38,019 nt of DNA from Clostridia bacterium (GCA_017503285.1 JAFVTH010000030.1:1-38019), one strand, 5' to 3'; shown: positions 16,901 to 25,811, numbered from the stretch's first letter. Notes: a model not told the origin generated them from the letters alone. A program made the numbers and translations.

Positions 16901-19900
16901 ATATTCGCTTGAGTTTACATAGAACTTAGCAAGCAAAACCGCGTCCATAAGGTCAACAATGCCATCATCGTTAACGTCGCCGGGTAGGTCCTCTACCACC
17001 TTAATATAGCCGTCACGTGTAATCACGTTAATTCTCTTGCCGTTGGAAAATCCTCCCTCGATTTGAACGCCATCCTTAGATGCGCCCATATCGCTATAAA
17101 CAACGGATATTTTGTACTCATCGCCAAGCTTTGCTGCCTCTGTTACCTTAAAGGTAAGCTTTAGGATGTTGCCATCTCCCTCTACAAGGGCACTGTTTGC
17201 AAGCAGGAAGTTATAGCCGTAGTCAACTGCACCGCTTTCAGAAACCATGCTACCCTTAAATAGGTCGCCGTTTTGTGGTTTGCCAACAAGCTCTAGTCCG
17301 TCAGAATATCTTATGCCAAAGTTAACTGCCTTAACTCCCGGGTTGTTGATAAGCTGAACATAAACCACAACCAGGTCGCCACCGTTTAATACATAGCCGT
17401 TGCTAACCACAACGGTTGGTAGCTCCCTTTCCTTGTCTGTTATTTCGTTTTCGTCAACTACCTCTTTTGCAAATACGCTTCCGTCCTTTTTACAAACACA
17501 GGTGTAGGTATAAACGATATACCAGGACTGACTGCCGTCCTCGTTTGTAACAAGTCTTGTTTCCTCGCTAACGGAATAATGGTGATATTCACCGTGATTT
17601 CCATTTACGCAAATGTGAGTATTTTCGTCGTAATAAATGTAGTTGTGTGTTTGCTTAGGAATAAGAACGCCCTCAGCCATTACCTCTTTGCAAACAGCAC
17701 AGTTAACCCTGCCAACAACGCTGTCGCTTGTGCAGGATGGCTTTTCTACACTATCGTAGTCAGGAGTATGCTCAAGCTTTCTTAGATAGAATAGCTTAAC
17801 ATCTCCACATTCCTTACATTCGTAATAGTTGTAGCCAACCTCCGAGCAGGATGAAGGCTTTGATAGCTCAGGAATGTGCTCATATCCACTTTGCTCATCA
17901 ATAAAGTTGCTTCCGTGTCCGCATACCAAATAAACATCAAAGATGACAGTAACGCCTGCATAGGTTATTGTAGCCTTTTGCTTACCATAGCCTGAGTTGC
18001 CACCCTCTACTATAAATTCAGTACCAATTAGATCCTCTTTTACAGTTACATAAATAGGAGCGCCAACAGCATAGTTGTATTTTAGCACAAGTCCAGCTGC
18101 GCTAAACTCTCCAGATTTATAGAAATCCTTAAGGTTTTCAACCTCTATGCCGGTGCGTACATTTGCACCTACGGTCATTGTAACCTTTTTTGATGCGTAG
18201 ATTGTTTTTCCGTCCATATCGATAGCTATCAAAAAGGTTACATCACGCATTACGGACTCATGCTCTTTATTCATAGTATCAAAGCCGTAAACGCTAACTA
18301 TCTCGTACTCTCTTTCAACGCCACCAACATAAGCCTTAAGGCTTTCGGTTCTCAAGGTGTTTATTTCTGCAACAACACACTTGTCCCCAGATGTTAGCCT
18401 CATGCTTGAAATTCCCTTTTCGACAACTCCCACGCTTGCATATTCAAGCTTGCCACCAGGCAATCTCTTGTATTCAAATTCGTGTGATATTTCTCCGTGT
18501 ATCAGCCTTCCGTTGCCATCGTCAGATAGCAAAAGCTTGTAGCCCAGCGCATCGCACACGTAGGTTTTTGTTGTAACGTCAAGAGCTGTTTCCGTCTTTG
18601 TAAGAACAAAGTATTCTGTCAAGCTCTCGCCTGCCAAATAATTACCCTCGTAAGCCTTTTCGTTTGACTCTCCAAACTGTAAGGTTATATCGTAATCATA
18701 CCTTGTGCTATTTATAACTGCCTCAACATCCTCGGTTGCCTTTATGCGTTCTATATCATCCTCTGTACAGGTAGGACAAAATTCATCATCATCCTCAACT
18801 CGATTATGATGTTTTGGTATGAGATTGCTTTCGATGTGCGCATTGCTATAGAAAATTACCGCCCTTGCATCAATATTTATTACATAGTCGATTTTTGTTG
18901 TCTTACCAAAAGCTCCTCCGGCAAGAGCAGTTACAAATGGAGCAGTTTTAGAGTTAGAATCGCTTATGGACTCCGCTCTGTTTAGAATCTTTGTGCTTTC
19001 CTTTGTTATGGTGTAGCCAACAGCATGTTGGTTAATACCACAAATACCACCTGCGTAAGAAGCAAGCTTGTTTTTTGCCACAGGGTTTCCTGCAAAGTCG
19101 TGCTTTATGTATGCCTCAACAGCAACATTCTCCACAACACAGCAAGCAATTGTATTTGAGTTAGAGCCTGCAATACCACCTGTGTAAGCAAATATGTTTC
19201 TGTCAAGCACATTATTGTTAAGCTCAAGACTAACGCCATAATTAGGAATAAACTCACTCTTTGTATATTTCATCAAATCGGGATATTCAAAGAAATTCCA
19301 TAAAATGCCGTCATACAAGTCTATCTTACCACTCGCCAAGGCGCTTTCAACAAATCTTCTCTCTTCATCAGAAAGATCTTTATGTATAAGCTCACGATAG
19401 TTTGCAATTTCGCGTACCCAGATTTCTCCAGAGCCATCACTGTTTATATGGCAGAATCTGATTTTTCCTTTATTCTCGCCTGCAACTGTTCCTGCATAGA
19501 TAGATGTGGTTCCATCGGCTGCGTTTTGAAGGTTTGCCCAAGCCTTAACATTGTATAGGGTCAGGTCAGAGACCTCTCCACTTTCGCCAATGATGCCGAA
19601 AAGTCCGAGATGTGTGCCGTAGTCATCGCCCTTTATTTCAAGGTTGCTTATTGTATAGCCGTTGCCGTTTAGTGAGCCGGTAAATTCATCATAGACAACA
19701 GTGCCTACGCTATTTTCTCTCTCGCCAAATGGCTCAATTCTCATTCCTTCGAAATCAATGTTGTCAATCAAGCAGTAATGCTCGTCTAATCCCTTTCCGA
19801 TAGAAAGGAATTGCTCCGCTGTTGCGATTAGATATGGGTCATCGGCAGTACCACTACCACCTTGGAATTTTCCGCTTGTACCAACAGTAAATTCCATATT

Positions 19901-21565
19901 GCTTACAGGCACACCCTTGTAGCAAAGCTGTGCTACGATAGTCTCTGTGTTTGCGTCTGCAACAAATATACCATCAATTGTTACAGGAACGTTTACGTAG
20001 TATGTGAAGTCTTCTGACTCCATGCCAATAGACTCATAAATACTCTTTGGAATTTGATTGAGATAAACAATCTGGTTTGGTGCTATATTTCCAAAGGTCT
20101 GTTCGTCATTATTAGCTACTTCGTATATTCTGCCGTCGCTTGACTCAAGTATGTAGGAGTTGCTTATATCTAAAATGTAAGCAATATCCTTAGCAAGCTG
20201 AAGCTGGATTTCGCCTTCACGCAAAACGCCTTGGTCATATATACTGTCAAGATCCACCGTTCCTTCAATCTGCGTTCTTGTTACCATTGCGCCTGTGCTT
20301 TGGTCATATACATAATATTCGGTTTCATTCAAGAGCATATATGAATATTGATAAAGGTTGCACGCTGCAACAATCTCGCTTGACATACGCTCTGTTTCGT
20401 AAAGATCGTATGCAAATAGCAGTGCCATATGCTCAGGGGTGGAGCCGTTTTTCTCGGTTATTTCAGGATACGCCTTAAGAACATCGTAATAGTATTGAAC
20501 TATTGATTTTCCCACCTCAGAGCCGATTATATAGTCGTAATATTCGTCCCTGTCGTTCATTATAGAGGTGTAAAGCCTATCATAGTAGCCCTTTACAACA
20601 TCATCAGATGCTCCGCTGATTATTGCCTGCTTAAGTAGTGAATAGTAAGCAGTTGTTCCCTTGCTGTTTCCTGTTGTTGCGCCGTAAAAATAGTTTCTGT
20701 ATTGATTATAGCTAAAGTTGCCCTCTCCGCTAAGCAAAAAGGTTTGAACATAAGCCCTTGCCTCAGCGTTTTCAATAGCAATAGGTATTTCCTCTAAAAT
20801 CCTATTTGTTGACTCGTTAATTTGATTAGACAAGTCATTGATTTGCTCCTCAACGCCGGAAATTTGATTTTTAATGTCGTCAAGCTGTTGATTGAGCCTG
20901 TCCTCCATCTGTGCCATTTCCGAGGTTGGTGCCTTGCCACCAACACAAAGCTCAACAAGAAGGCCTATTGCGTTTATGCCTGCCGAAATAAGCGCGCCGT
21001 ATGGTCCAAAGCAAGCCGCAACGCTACTTGCCAAAGAAATCACGTTTTTAAAGATGTCCATGCTTTTTCCATCAGCTTCGTTTTTGCATGCCGCAAGCAA
21101 GCTTGGTAAACCTTTAATAAGCGCATCAGCTGCCTTGGCGCTTCTTTCTAATGCTTTATTATCCTTCTTTTTTGCCTCTTCCTTTTTGTTGGCTTCTCCC
21201 TCTCCTCCAGGGGCTTCCTCTTTCTCGTTTTCTTCCTCTTTTTTGTTTTCTTCCTCTGTTTCAGCCTGTTCCTTCTTTAGCTGCTCTATCTCGCGCTCTA
21301 ATATTTCTGCCTCCTGCTTTAGAGCGTTTATCTTAGATAGGCTTTCGTTATATCTGCCCTCAAGATCTAAATATCCAAGGCGCAAGCTCAAGCCATCCAT
21401 ATCTAACTGTTCCATGGGAGATCTTTCATAAATACCAAACATATTTTGATATTTATCGTTTGCTTTTGTTTCCGGCTCTTGAGCAACTGCCACAGTGGAA
21501 AATGCCACTGGTAGAAGCATTACTAAAGCAAGAATAACAACAACTATTCTAGTTATTATCTTCAT
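13919..21565 (-). CDS. Giant secreted multidomain protein: GLUG, cohesin, dockerin, InlB repeats and C-terminal Hint domain
   Basis: 2548 residues; ATG 21565 has GGGAGGAG. Signal peptide 1-~29 (core VVVILALVMLLPVAFSTVAV). Coiled coil ~65-125 rich in E/K; hydrophobic region ~168-200; second coiled coil ~205-260 with repeated QINDLSNQIN-like heptads. GLUG-type segment ~569-690 (GTADDPYLIATAEQF). Cysteine-pair region ~1215-1340 (YECKECG, NCAVCKE). Cohesin-like domain ~1385-1520 (ending in a DGYIKVV strand). Dockerin ~1527-1590 with two Ca-binding repeats (GDVNDDGIVDLMD and ADLNLDKAITPDD). InlB/Listeria-Bacteroides repeats ~1595-2013 (FLGWFD, FVGWYMDEEF). Beta-rich region ~2020-2325. Hint domain ~2327-2465 starting CFTGDTMVALADGS, with VVEEHGFF as the block-B His region. 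Tail ~2466-2548. Starts 15 nt after the lipoprotein gene, so the two form an operon. Substrate and processing are unknown. Confidence 0.88.
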   Translation of the reverse strand: MKIITRIVVVILALVMLLPVAFSTVAVAQEPETKANDKYQNMFGIYERSPMEQLDMDGLSLRLGYLDLEGRYNESLSKINALKQEAEILEREIEQLKKEQAETEEENKKEEENEKEEAPGGEGEANKKEEAKKKDNKALERSAKAADALIKGLPSLLAACKNEADGKSMDIFKNVISLASSVAACFGPYGALISAGINAIGLLVELCVGGKAPTSEMAQMEDRLNQQLDDIKNQISGVEEQINDLSNQINESTNRILEEIPIAIENAEARAYVQTFLLSGEGNFSYNQYRNYFYGATTGNSKGTTAYYSLLKQAIISGASDDVVKGYYDRLYTSIMNDRDEYYDYIIGSEVGKSIVQYYYDVLKAYPEITEKNGSTPEHMALLFAYDLYETERMSSEIVAACNLYQYSYMLLNETEYYVYDQSTGAMVTRTQIEGTVDLDSIYDQGVLREGEIQLQLAKDIAYILDISNSYILESSDGRIYEVANNDEQTFGNIAPNQIVYLNQIPKSIYESIGMESEDFTYYVNVPVTIDGIFVADANTETIVAQLCYKGVPVSNMEFTVGTSGKFQGGSGTADDPYLIATAEQFLSIGKGLDEHYCLIDNIDFEGMRIEPFGERENSVGTVVYDEFTGSLNGNGYTISNLEIKGDDYGTHLGLFGIIGESGEVSDLTLYNVKAWANLQNAADGTTSIYAGTVAGENKGKIRFCHINSDGSGEIWVREIANYRELIHKDLSDEERRFVESALASGKIDLYDGILWNFFEYPDLMKYTKSEFIPNYGVSLELNNNVLDRNIFAYTGGIAGSNSNTIACCVVENVAVEAYIKHDFAGNPVAKNKLASYAGGICGINQHAVGYTITKESTKILNRAESISDSNSKTAPFVTALAGGAFGKTTKIDYVINIDARAVIFYSNAHIESNLIPKHHNRVEDDDEFCPTCTEDDIERIKATEDVEAVINSTRYDYDITLQFGESNEKAYEGNYLAGESLTEYFVLTKTETALDVTTKTYVCDALGYKLLLSDDGNGRLIHGEISHEFEYKRLPGGKLEYASVGVVEKGISSMRLTSGDKCVVAEINTLRTESLKAYVGGVEREYEIVSVYGFDTMNKEHESVMRDVTFLIAIDMDGKTIYASKKVTMTVGANVRTGIEVENLKDFYKSGEFSAAGLVLKYNYAVGAPIYVTVKEDLIGTEFIVEGGNSGYGKQKATITYAGVTVIFDVYLVCGHGSNFIDEQSGYEHIPELSKPSSCSEVGYNYYECKECGDVKLFYLRKLEHTPDYDSVEKPSCTSDSVVGRVNCAVCKEVMAEGVLIPKQTHNYIYYDENTHICVNGNHGEYHHYSVSEETRLVTNEDGSQSWYIVYTYTCVCKKDGSVFAKEVVDENEITDKERELPTVVVSNGYVLNGGDLVVVYVQLINNPGVKAVNFGIRYSDGLELVGKPQNGDLFKGSMVSESGAVDYGYNFLLANSALVEGDGNILKLTFKVTEAAKLGDEYKISVVYSDMGASKDGVQIEGGFSNGKRINVITRDGYIKVVEDLPGDVNDDGIVDLMDAVLLAKFYVNSSEYPLDTKEADLNLDKAITPDDIVALLEYIVGGYGTNLMTQDFEVVLNTNGLGYDLNDIKVSIYEENSTYGEAGLVELNRTGYKFLGWFDRISGGNRVALEDAVRYNPNQKKQVLYAQWELNAVKIDGNGSTDGKIEDMYYPGNSSIVIDENEYKKEYNVAFISDKPGKADVIDVLKYKLLYWQGSNGVRYMTIAQAIGDMKNKNYGEVTLTAVWADEPTIIFPEMVINGYEKQVSWYGDKGFSMVTEIKSNEDILRFEPVNGYYMVYAKHTPVVYDLMVDFNGGTGIIGGSSENDDNEPYIADCSVENAYDLSRVTITSEGRSLSGWDVYVDNAFCDQISVGTSIGYIPKAKQGSIITLKAVWDMKSYKITYTLNGGVVLDEQTTGTEGKISKEAESALLPVYFGSYRLDTIDTISLPEPVYKEYYRYHRFVGWYMDEEFAQPFDREVLKANPQDVTLYAKWDLSAVYDYTNTPEKIINKYVIIDWSDDPDGKANNGKNILIEDATEIYIVGNEAYTYDNVTFNLYSSKNNQPVKLELKSFKIKGAICQASISMTINLTLDCIGECLVQAPSGYSAIRGFGAIKLGSDAMEPGVGALTIKVGNYCGGGLQPVNAGSIEGKDSKYEITTYLEATAKDTGNSANGYVFNGWHLNGTMFEEKLQTHVEYGAENLTAFFTSKWYEPLSLDIQNFNNDDLKDIGTTESKYIYITGGSGNYTYDRQIFGSGASASYDTSNSIFTVKKNEDAKNGRVRFTVIDKNSEQSTYIEFDWSTNGCFTGDTMVALADGSYARLDSLKQGDLVFTWNAITGRLEPMPISLFWNHGEAWYNVITLGFSNGNTVKVVEEHGFFDITLNKFVYIDSNNYKDFLGHSFACLGEGGTFENAVLISAEMKYEYSSCYSLRSACNDNVIVEGFMTLTAEDLPNFLTYFEFGEDFMYDKEKMDADIEKYGLFTYEEWKDYVSYEEFIALNGQYFKILLGKGYLTVDDIFTLIEGMR

Positions 21566-21580
21566 TCTCTTCTCCTCCCG

Positions 21581-24500
21581 TTAACGATATACGACCACAG
21601 GGGTTACCTTTTGCAGAGTAACATTTCCATGCTCGTCTGTAACACTTATGATTGCATTACTGCTCTCAACAATAAAGGATTCTGCTCCCACGCCTGTTCC
21701 GTCTGTTGAGAATTCAAAGGTGAGCACCCTTGAGCACCAGTTATATTGCTTTCCGTTGGCATCTGACCAAGCAAAGGTAAAGGTGCTTTCGTTGTTGTTT
21801 ATTACGTACTGGTTGTTATTATTTCCGTTGCTGTCAGCAACCCAGAATGGGCTTGCAGAGTTAAACACAACGGAGTCTATGGATATTTTACCTACTCTTG
21901 TTTCGTAGCTTATTGTTAGCTCTATTGCGTTCATGCTTGTTTCTGCATAATTATAGATGTAAAGATTTGCTGACTTGTTATTTGCCTTGTCAAATTCAAC
22001 CACAATTGCAGGTCCTTCAAAAACAGAATCATAAACCGCATGAACAACTGTGTCCTCTGTTATCCTGTTAAATCTTTCCTGCCAGCCTGTAAATCCATAA
22101 ACCTCCAGTGCGTTTCCGTTTTCAGATGCAAACACCTCCGGTCTTTCAGGGGCTATGGCAGAAAATCCGTGTGATACAGTCTGCTCTGCTTCCTTGGTTA
22201 TTGCCGTAAAGCAGATTGGACATGCAAAATCTACAAGCTCTGCCCTTTGATGGTATTTTTTACATACGCTACAATAGTAACGAACAAGAGGAGTGCCGTC
22301 TGGCAATACAAATTGAACCTTATAGGTATTAATTTTGTAAATTGCCTTAACTACCGTATCCTCTGCTATGCTTGATGTGTCCTTGTCCCATTTCTCAAAG
22401 GTAAAGCCCTCAAGCTGTGGTGCGCTTGGTGGTGTTGCGCCTGCGCCAAGGTCCACCATCTCTTCCTTAAGAAGTGCGCCGTCTGCGCCATAGAAGCTAA
22501 CCTTGTATTGCTTTACATATTCAGCGCTTACCTCAATATCGCTTACAACGTCGGTAAAGGTTGTGTTCCAGCCCACAAATCTGTAGCCTGCTCTTTCAGG
22601 CGCTTGTGGTGCTGTTGCGCTTCCGTTATAGTCAACCAGCGCTATTTCTATAATAGAACCATTATAGTCAAGGAATGTAACCTCGAAGCATTGAACGTAT
22701 GTAGCCTTAACGGTTATGTTATCTGTTACGTTGTCAAACGCAGTATCCCAGCCGATAAACCTAAAGCCGTTTCTTTCCGGGTCGCCCGGCTTTTCTGCGC
22801 CTTGACCATATTCAACCTCCACGGAGCTTAGCTCTGTGCCGTCATAGTCGCAGAATACAACCTTGTATAGGCGTGCTGTCGTTGTATACCTTGCGTATGC
22901 AACAGAGTCCTCGGTAACGCTATCAAAAATAGCCTCTGTGTTACCGCCATTTTCACTTACCCATTTTTCAGAGGTAAAGGTGCTTTCGTTTGTTGATTCC
23001 TTAGTTGGCAAGGAGTTTGGATAGGTTGCGCCCTCTCCATGAGCCACAACCACTCTACCAAGCTCAGTTACACCATCATCATCGTAGAATATAACTGTAT
23101 GCTTGTTTGCCATATTTGTAAACTGTGCAAGGTATGTTATATCGCCATCTACACTTGATATAACAGGGCTCCAGCCGCTAAAGGTGTAAACGTTTTCGTT
23201 ATCAGCCTCCTTGGTTGGGGTTTTGCCATTATATATAGGTGTTACGCCATAGCGTACATTTTCGTCAATTTCCAAAATGTCATCGCCATTTTTCCAGATT
23301 ACCTTATAGGAATTAATTGTTCTTGTAAAGGAAGCGTAAATAACCGTGTCGTGGTCTACCGTGCTCTTGTGGCTCCAGCCGGCAAAGTCGTAGGTATACT
23401 GTGGGGTTGACTCGTTAGCTGTGGCTACAACCTCTTGACCGTTTACCATTATTTTTGCGCCGTCGCTTGTAATTTCAGCGCCGTATGGAATGTTATCAAG
23501 CACAGACTCTGTAACTGTACCATAATCTATATTGCTTGAAACCACATAAACCGTTACAAGCCTTACAAAGGACTTAAAGGATGCATAGGCAGAAATTTCT
23601 CCCTCCACAAACTTAAGGCTCTGTGTCAAATCCTCGCCGTCCCGGCTTACCCATTTTTCAAAAAGGTAGGTGTGACCGGCTGTTGCGTTTTTGATAGGCG
23701 TTGGCTTGGAATACTTAGCCTCACTACCATAATCAACGGTTATCTTGTCTAATATTGTATTTCCGTCCTCTGAATAGAAGGTAACATTATAGGACCTTAG
23801 TGTTTCCTCAAACTGCGCCTCATAGGTTATGGATTCCTTAACCATATCAACCTCAGGGCTCCAGCCGCTAAAGGTATATGTATACTGGGCTGTTGCTTCC
23901 TTAGCCGGTGTTTCTCCGTCATAGGTTGGGGTTGAGCCATAAAGCATATTTTCGTCAGTTTCCAAAACAGTGTCCCCGTTTTTCCAAACAATCGTAAACT
24001 TATTTGGTGCTGTTGTAAACTGCGCCTCATAGGTAACGTTGCCTGTTACCTCACTAACAACAGGGCTCCAGCCGGTAAAGATGTAAATATATTGCACATC
24101 TGATGGTCTTTCCGGCATTTTGCCGTCGTAGGTTGGCATAGTGCCGTATTCAACGCCCTTGTCCACCTCTAGAACCTCATCGCCGTTTTTCCAAGTAACA
24201 GTGTACTTGTTTACAACGGGAGCAAACATAGCGGTGTAGGTTGTGTCCTCTGTTGCCGGTGCAATATCCGGTGTCCAGCCAGCAAAAATATAGGAATACT
24301 GCTTATCGGGTAGCTTTACAGGTGTATCCCCGTCATAAACAGGGGTTGTACCCTCCTCAAAGGAGTCCACCTTTATTACAGTATCACCATTTTTCCAGGT
24401 TATGTTATACCAAGGGGTAGGTCTTACATAGGTAACAGCGTTACTCCAATCGCTGTTTGAATAACCAATCAGGTCGCCAATTGCCCTTATCTTAAAGGTT

Positions 24501-24757
24501 TGACCGTCCTCAAGCTTACGACTGGTCAAGGAGTTTTCAACATAGTAAAGGTTTCCGTCAAGGCTGATTTCGAACCTATCGGCAAAAATCTCCTCCTTCC
24601 AATACGCAGTATCTCCGTAAAGCCTTACCGTTGGAGTTGGTAGCTTTTTTAGATTTCTTGGTGTTGACTCTCCATCATCACAGCCTGCAAGCACAAAAAT
24701 GCTACACAAAATAAGTAAAATCGCTATGCAGATCGTTAAAAAGTGAGATTTTTTCAT
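21581..24757 (-). CDS. Surface lipoprotein with eleven InlB-like repeats and a cohesin-like C-terminal domain
   Basis: 1058 residues from ATG 24757 (AGGAGGAG at 4 nt); the frame stays open 35 codons upstream, through the leader. Lipoprotein signal: KKSHF, hydrophobic core, lipobox VLAGC. Eleven repeats of ~60-80 residues follow, of the type YxVTWKNGDxVLExD...YTFSGWSP...YEAQF, known as InlB B-repeats or Listeria-Bacteroides repeats. Repeat 11 is interrupted by a CSVC...CPIC insertion. The last ~140 residues (from PAIVVEFDKANNKSANLYI) are a beta-sandwich-like domain that resembles a cohesin; this is a weaker call. The lipid anchor would hold it on the membrane outer face, with the repeats as a stalk. 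Promoter at 24962-24990, with a terminator-like hairpin in the leader. Confidence 0.88.
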   Translation of the reverse strand: MKKSHFLTICIAILLILCSIFVLAGCDDGESTPRNLKKLPTPTVRLYGDTAYWKEEIFADRFEISLDGNLYYVENSLTSRKLEDGQTFKIRAIGDLIGYSNSDWSNAVTYVRPTPWYNITWKNGDTVIKVDSFEEGTTPVYDGDTPVKLPDKQYSYIFAGWTPDIAPATEDTTYTAMFAPVVNKYTVTWKNGDEVLEVDKGVEYGTMPTYDGKMPERPSDVQYIYIFTGWSPVVSEVTGNVTYEAQFTTAPNKFTIVWKNGDTVLETDENMLYGSTPTYDGETPAKEATAQYTYTFSGWSPEVDMVKESITYEAQFEETLRSYNVTFYSEDGNTILDKITVDYGSEAKYSKPTPIKNATAGHTYLFEKWVSRDGEDLTQSLKFVEGEISAYASFKSFVRLVTVYVVSSNIDYGTVTESVLDNIPYGAEITSDGAKIMVNGQEVVATANESTPQYTYDFAGWSHKSTVDHDTVIYASFTRTINSYKVIWKNGDDILEIDENVRYGVTPIYNGKTPTKEADNENVYTFSGWSPVISSVDGDITYLAQFTNMANKHTVIFYDDDGVTELGRVVVAHGEGATYPNSLPTKESTNESTFTSEKWVSENGGNTEAIFDSVTEDSVAYARYTTTARLYKVVFCDYDGTELSSVEVEYGQGAEKPGDPERNGFRFIGWDTAFDNVTDNITVKATYVQCFEVTFLDYNGSIIEIALVDYNGSATAPQAPERAGYRFVGWNTTFTDVVSDIEVSAEYVKQYKVSFYGADGALLKEEMVDLGAGATPPSAPQLEGFTFEKWDKDTSSIAEDTVVKAIYKINTYKVQFVLPDGTPLVRYYCSVCKKYHQRAELVDFACPICFTAITKEAEQTVSHGFSAIAPERPEVFASENGNALEVYGFTGWQERFNRITEDTVVHAVYDSVFEGPAIVVEFDKANNKSANLYIYNYAETSMNAIELTISYETRVGKISIDSVVFNSASPFWVADSNGNNNNQYVINNNESTFTFAWSDANGKQYNWCSRVLTFEFSTDGTGVGAESFIVESSNAIISVTDEHGNVTLQKVTPVVVYR

Positions 24758-24786
24758 AACTCTCCTCCTATTTTCCCTGTGAAAAC

Positions 24787-24811
24787 AAAAAAGCGCTGCC
24801 GAAGCAACGCC
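24787..24811 (-). terminator. Terminator-like hairpin in the leader of the lipoprotein operon
   Basis: On the minus strand: GCGTTGC, TTCG tetraloop, GCAGCGC (one G-U pair), then six T. It lies between the operon promoter and the ribosome site, 30 nt before the start codon. It would cut the transcript at ~165 nt unless transcription reads through. Confidence 0.7.
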
Positions 24812-24961
24812 AAAACAAGCTCCGAAAGTCATAACTCGCCTTATTTGGCATAATGCAAGCATAAGCTTTCTTTGCTTAAATCCCCAATATTACACGCAAA
24901 AACCTATATAATCCTACAAAAGCCATTCTATTTTACACAAGGTAATTTGTCTACTGCTTTT

Positions 24962-24990
24962 ATTATAATATATATCTGTCCTTCATTCAA
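24962..24990 (-). promoter_or_regulatory. Sigma-A promoter of the surface operon
   Basis: Minus strand TTGAAT, 17 nt, TATAAT. Transcription would start near 24955, giving a leader of ~200 nt. The 64 bp between this promoter and the mscL terminator hold nothing I can name. Confidence 0.8.
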
Positions 24991-25054
24991 GTGTTTTTGT
25001 ATTTTAATACAAAAAAATGTTATATTTATTCAAAATTTGTAAGATTTCGGGAAC

Positions 25055-25081
25055 AAAAAAGCGACCAAATGGTCGCTTTTT
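25055..25081 (-). terminator. Terminator after mscL
   Basis: Stem GCGACC/GGTCGC extended by A/T pairs, ATTT loop, followed by T6 on the minus strand, right after the mscL stop. Confidence 0.85.
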
Positions 25082-25082
25082 G

Positions 25083-25727
25083 TTATTTTGCTTGAAGTGT
25101 AACAAGGATTTGCTTGAGAAGGTCCTCTGTTGTTGGGTTCTCAGCTCTTTCCTTTGCGGCAGCTTCCTCTGCTTCCCTTGCAGCCTCTGCTTCAGCAGCG
25201 GCAGCCTCGTCAGCCTTTCTTTGACGGTAAGCCTTAACAGCCTCCTTGTCAGAAAGCTTAATGCCAAGGGACTTAAGCTCCTTCTTCTCTTCCTTTGTAA
25301 GCTTTGCGTCCTTAAGACCGGCTTGAATCTTTTCGTTGTTTTCCTGAATTGAGTTGATAATCTTAACAATTGAGAAAAGAACAAGTGCGATGAGAAGGAA
25401 ATTAATGATTGCGTTGATGAATGCGCCCCAGTCTATGTAGAATGAGTTTGCAAGGTCGATAAGCGGCTCGCCAGTGATAGCGTCCTTAATAACCTCGCCT
25501 GCCTCGTTCTTCTGATAAGCAGGATCGCCAAGGAATGTGTAAATGTTGCTAAGGCTATCCTTACCGAGGATGAGCGCAAGCAAGTAGTTGATAATAGGCT
25601 TTAGGATATTGTTGGAAAGAGCGTTTACAATTGCTGTAAATGCACCGCCGACGATAACACCGACAGCCATATCAAGAACGTTTCCACGAGTTATAAATTT
25701 CTTAAACTCTTCAAAAAACTTCTTCAT
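25083..25727 (-). CDS. mscL: Large-conductance mechanosensitive channel
   Basis: 214 residues from ATG 25727 (AAGGAG at 7 nt). The N-terminal helix and TM1 have the family signature FKKFITRGNVLDMAVGVIVG, then GAFTAIVNAL. TM2 is INAIINFLLIALVLFSIVKI near residues 110-130. MscL opens under membrane tension to release solutes during osmotic downshock. It is longer than the usual ~130-150 residues: the periplasm-side loop is extended, and the cytoplasmic tail (~135-214) is a long charged Ala/Glu-rich helix (ADEAAAAEAEAAREAEEAAA). It ends with LLKQILVTLQAK, like the canonical bundle. It is monocistronic. Confidence 0.96.
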   Translation of the reverse strand: MKKFFEEFKKFITRGNVLDMAVGVIVGGAFTAIVNALSNNILKPIINYLLALILGKDSLSNIYTFLGDPAYQKNEAGEVIKDAITGEPLIDLANSFYIDWGAFINAIINFLLIALVLFSIVKIINSIQENNEKIQAGLKDAKLTKEEKKELKSLGIKLSDKEAVKAYRQRKADEAAAAEAEAAREAEEAAAKERAENPTTEDLLKQILVTLQAK

Positions 25728-25757
25728 GGTTTTTCTCCTTTTTATATTTGTAATTGA

Positions 25758-25787
25758 ATTATAGCACACATATTTTTATATTGTCAA
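25758..25787 (-). promoter_or_regulatory. Sigma-A promoter of mscL
   Basis: Minus strand TTGACA, 18 nt, TATAAT; both boxes perfect. The start point lies ~24 nt before the mscL start codon. Confidence 0.88.
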
Positions 25788-25811
25788 TATAAAAGTCGAA
25801 TTTTGCCCCAC

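Noticed and set aside
24758-24862. N-terminal extension of the lipoprotein from an upstream start
   Set aside because: It would run through the leader terminator hairpin, lacks a ribosome site and would bury the lipoprotein signal.
24758-24955. c-di-GMP (GEMM) riboswitch ahead of the surface operon
   Set aside because: I looked for the conserved GEMM core and could not find it; only the terminator is supported.
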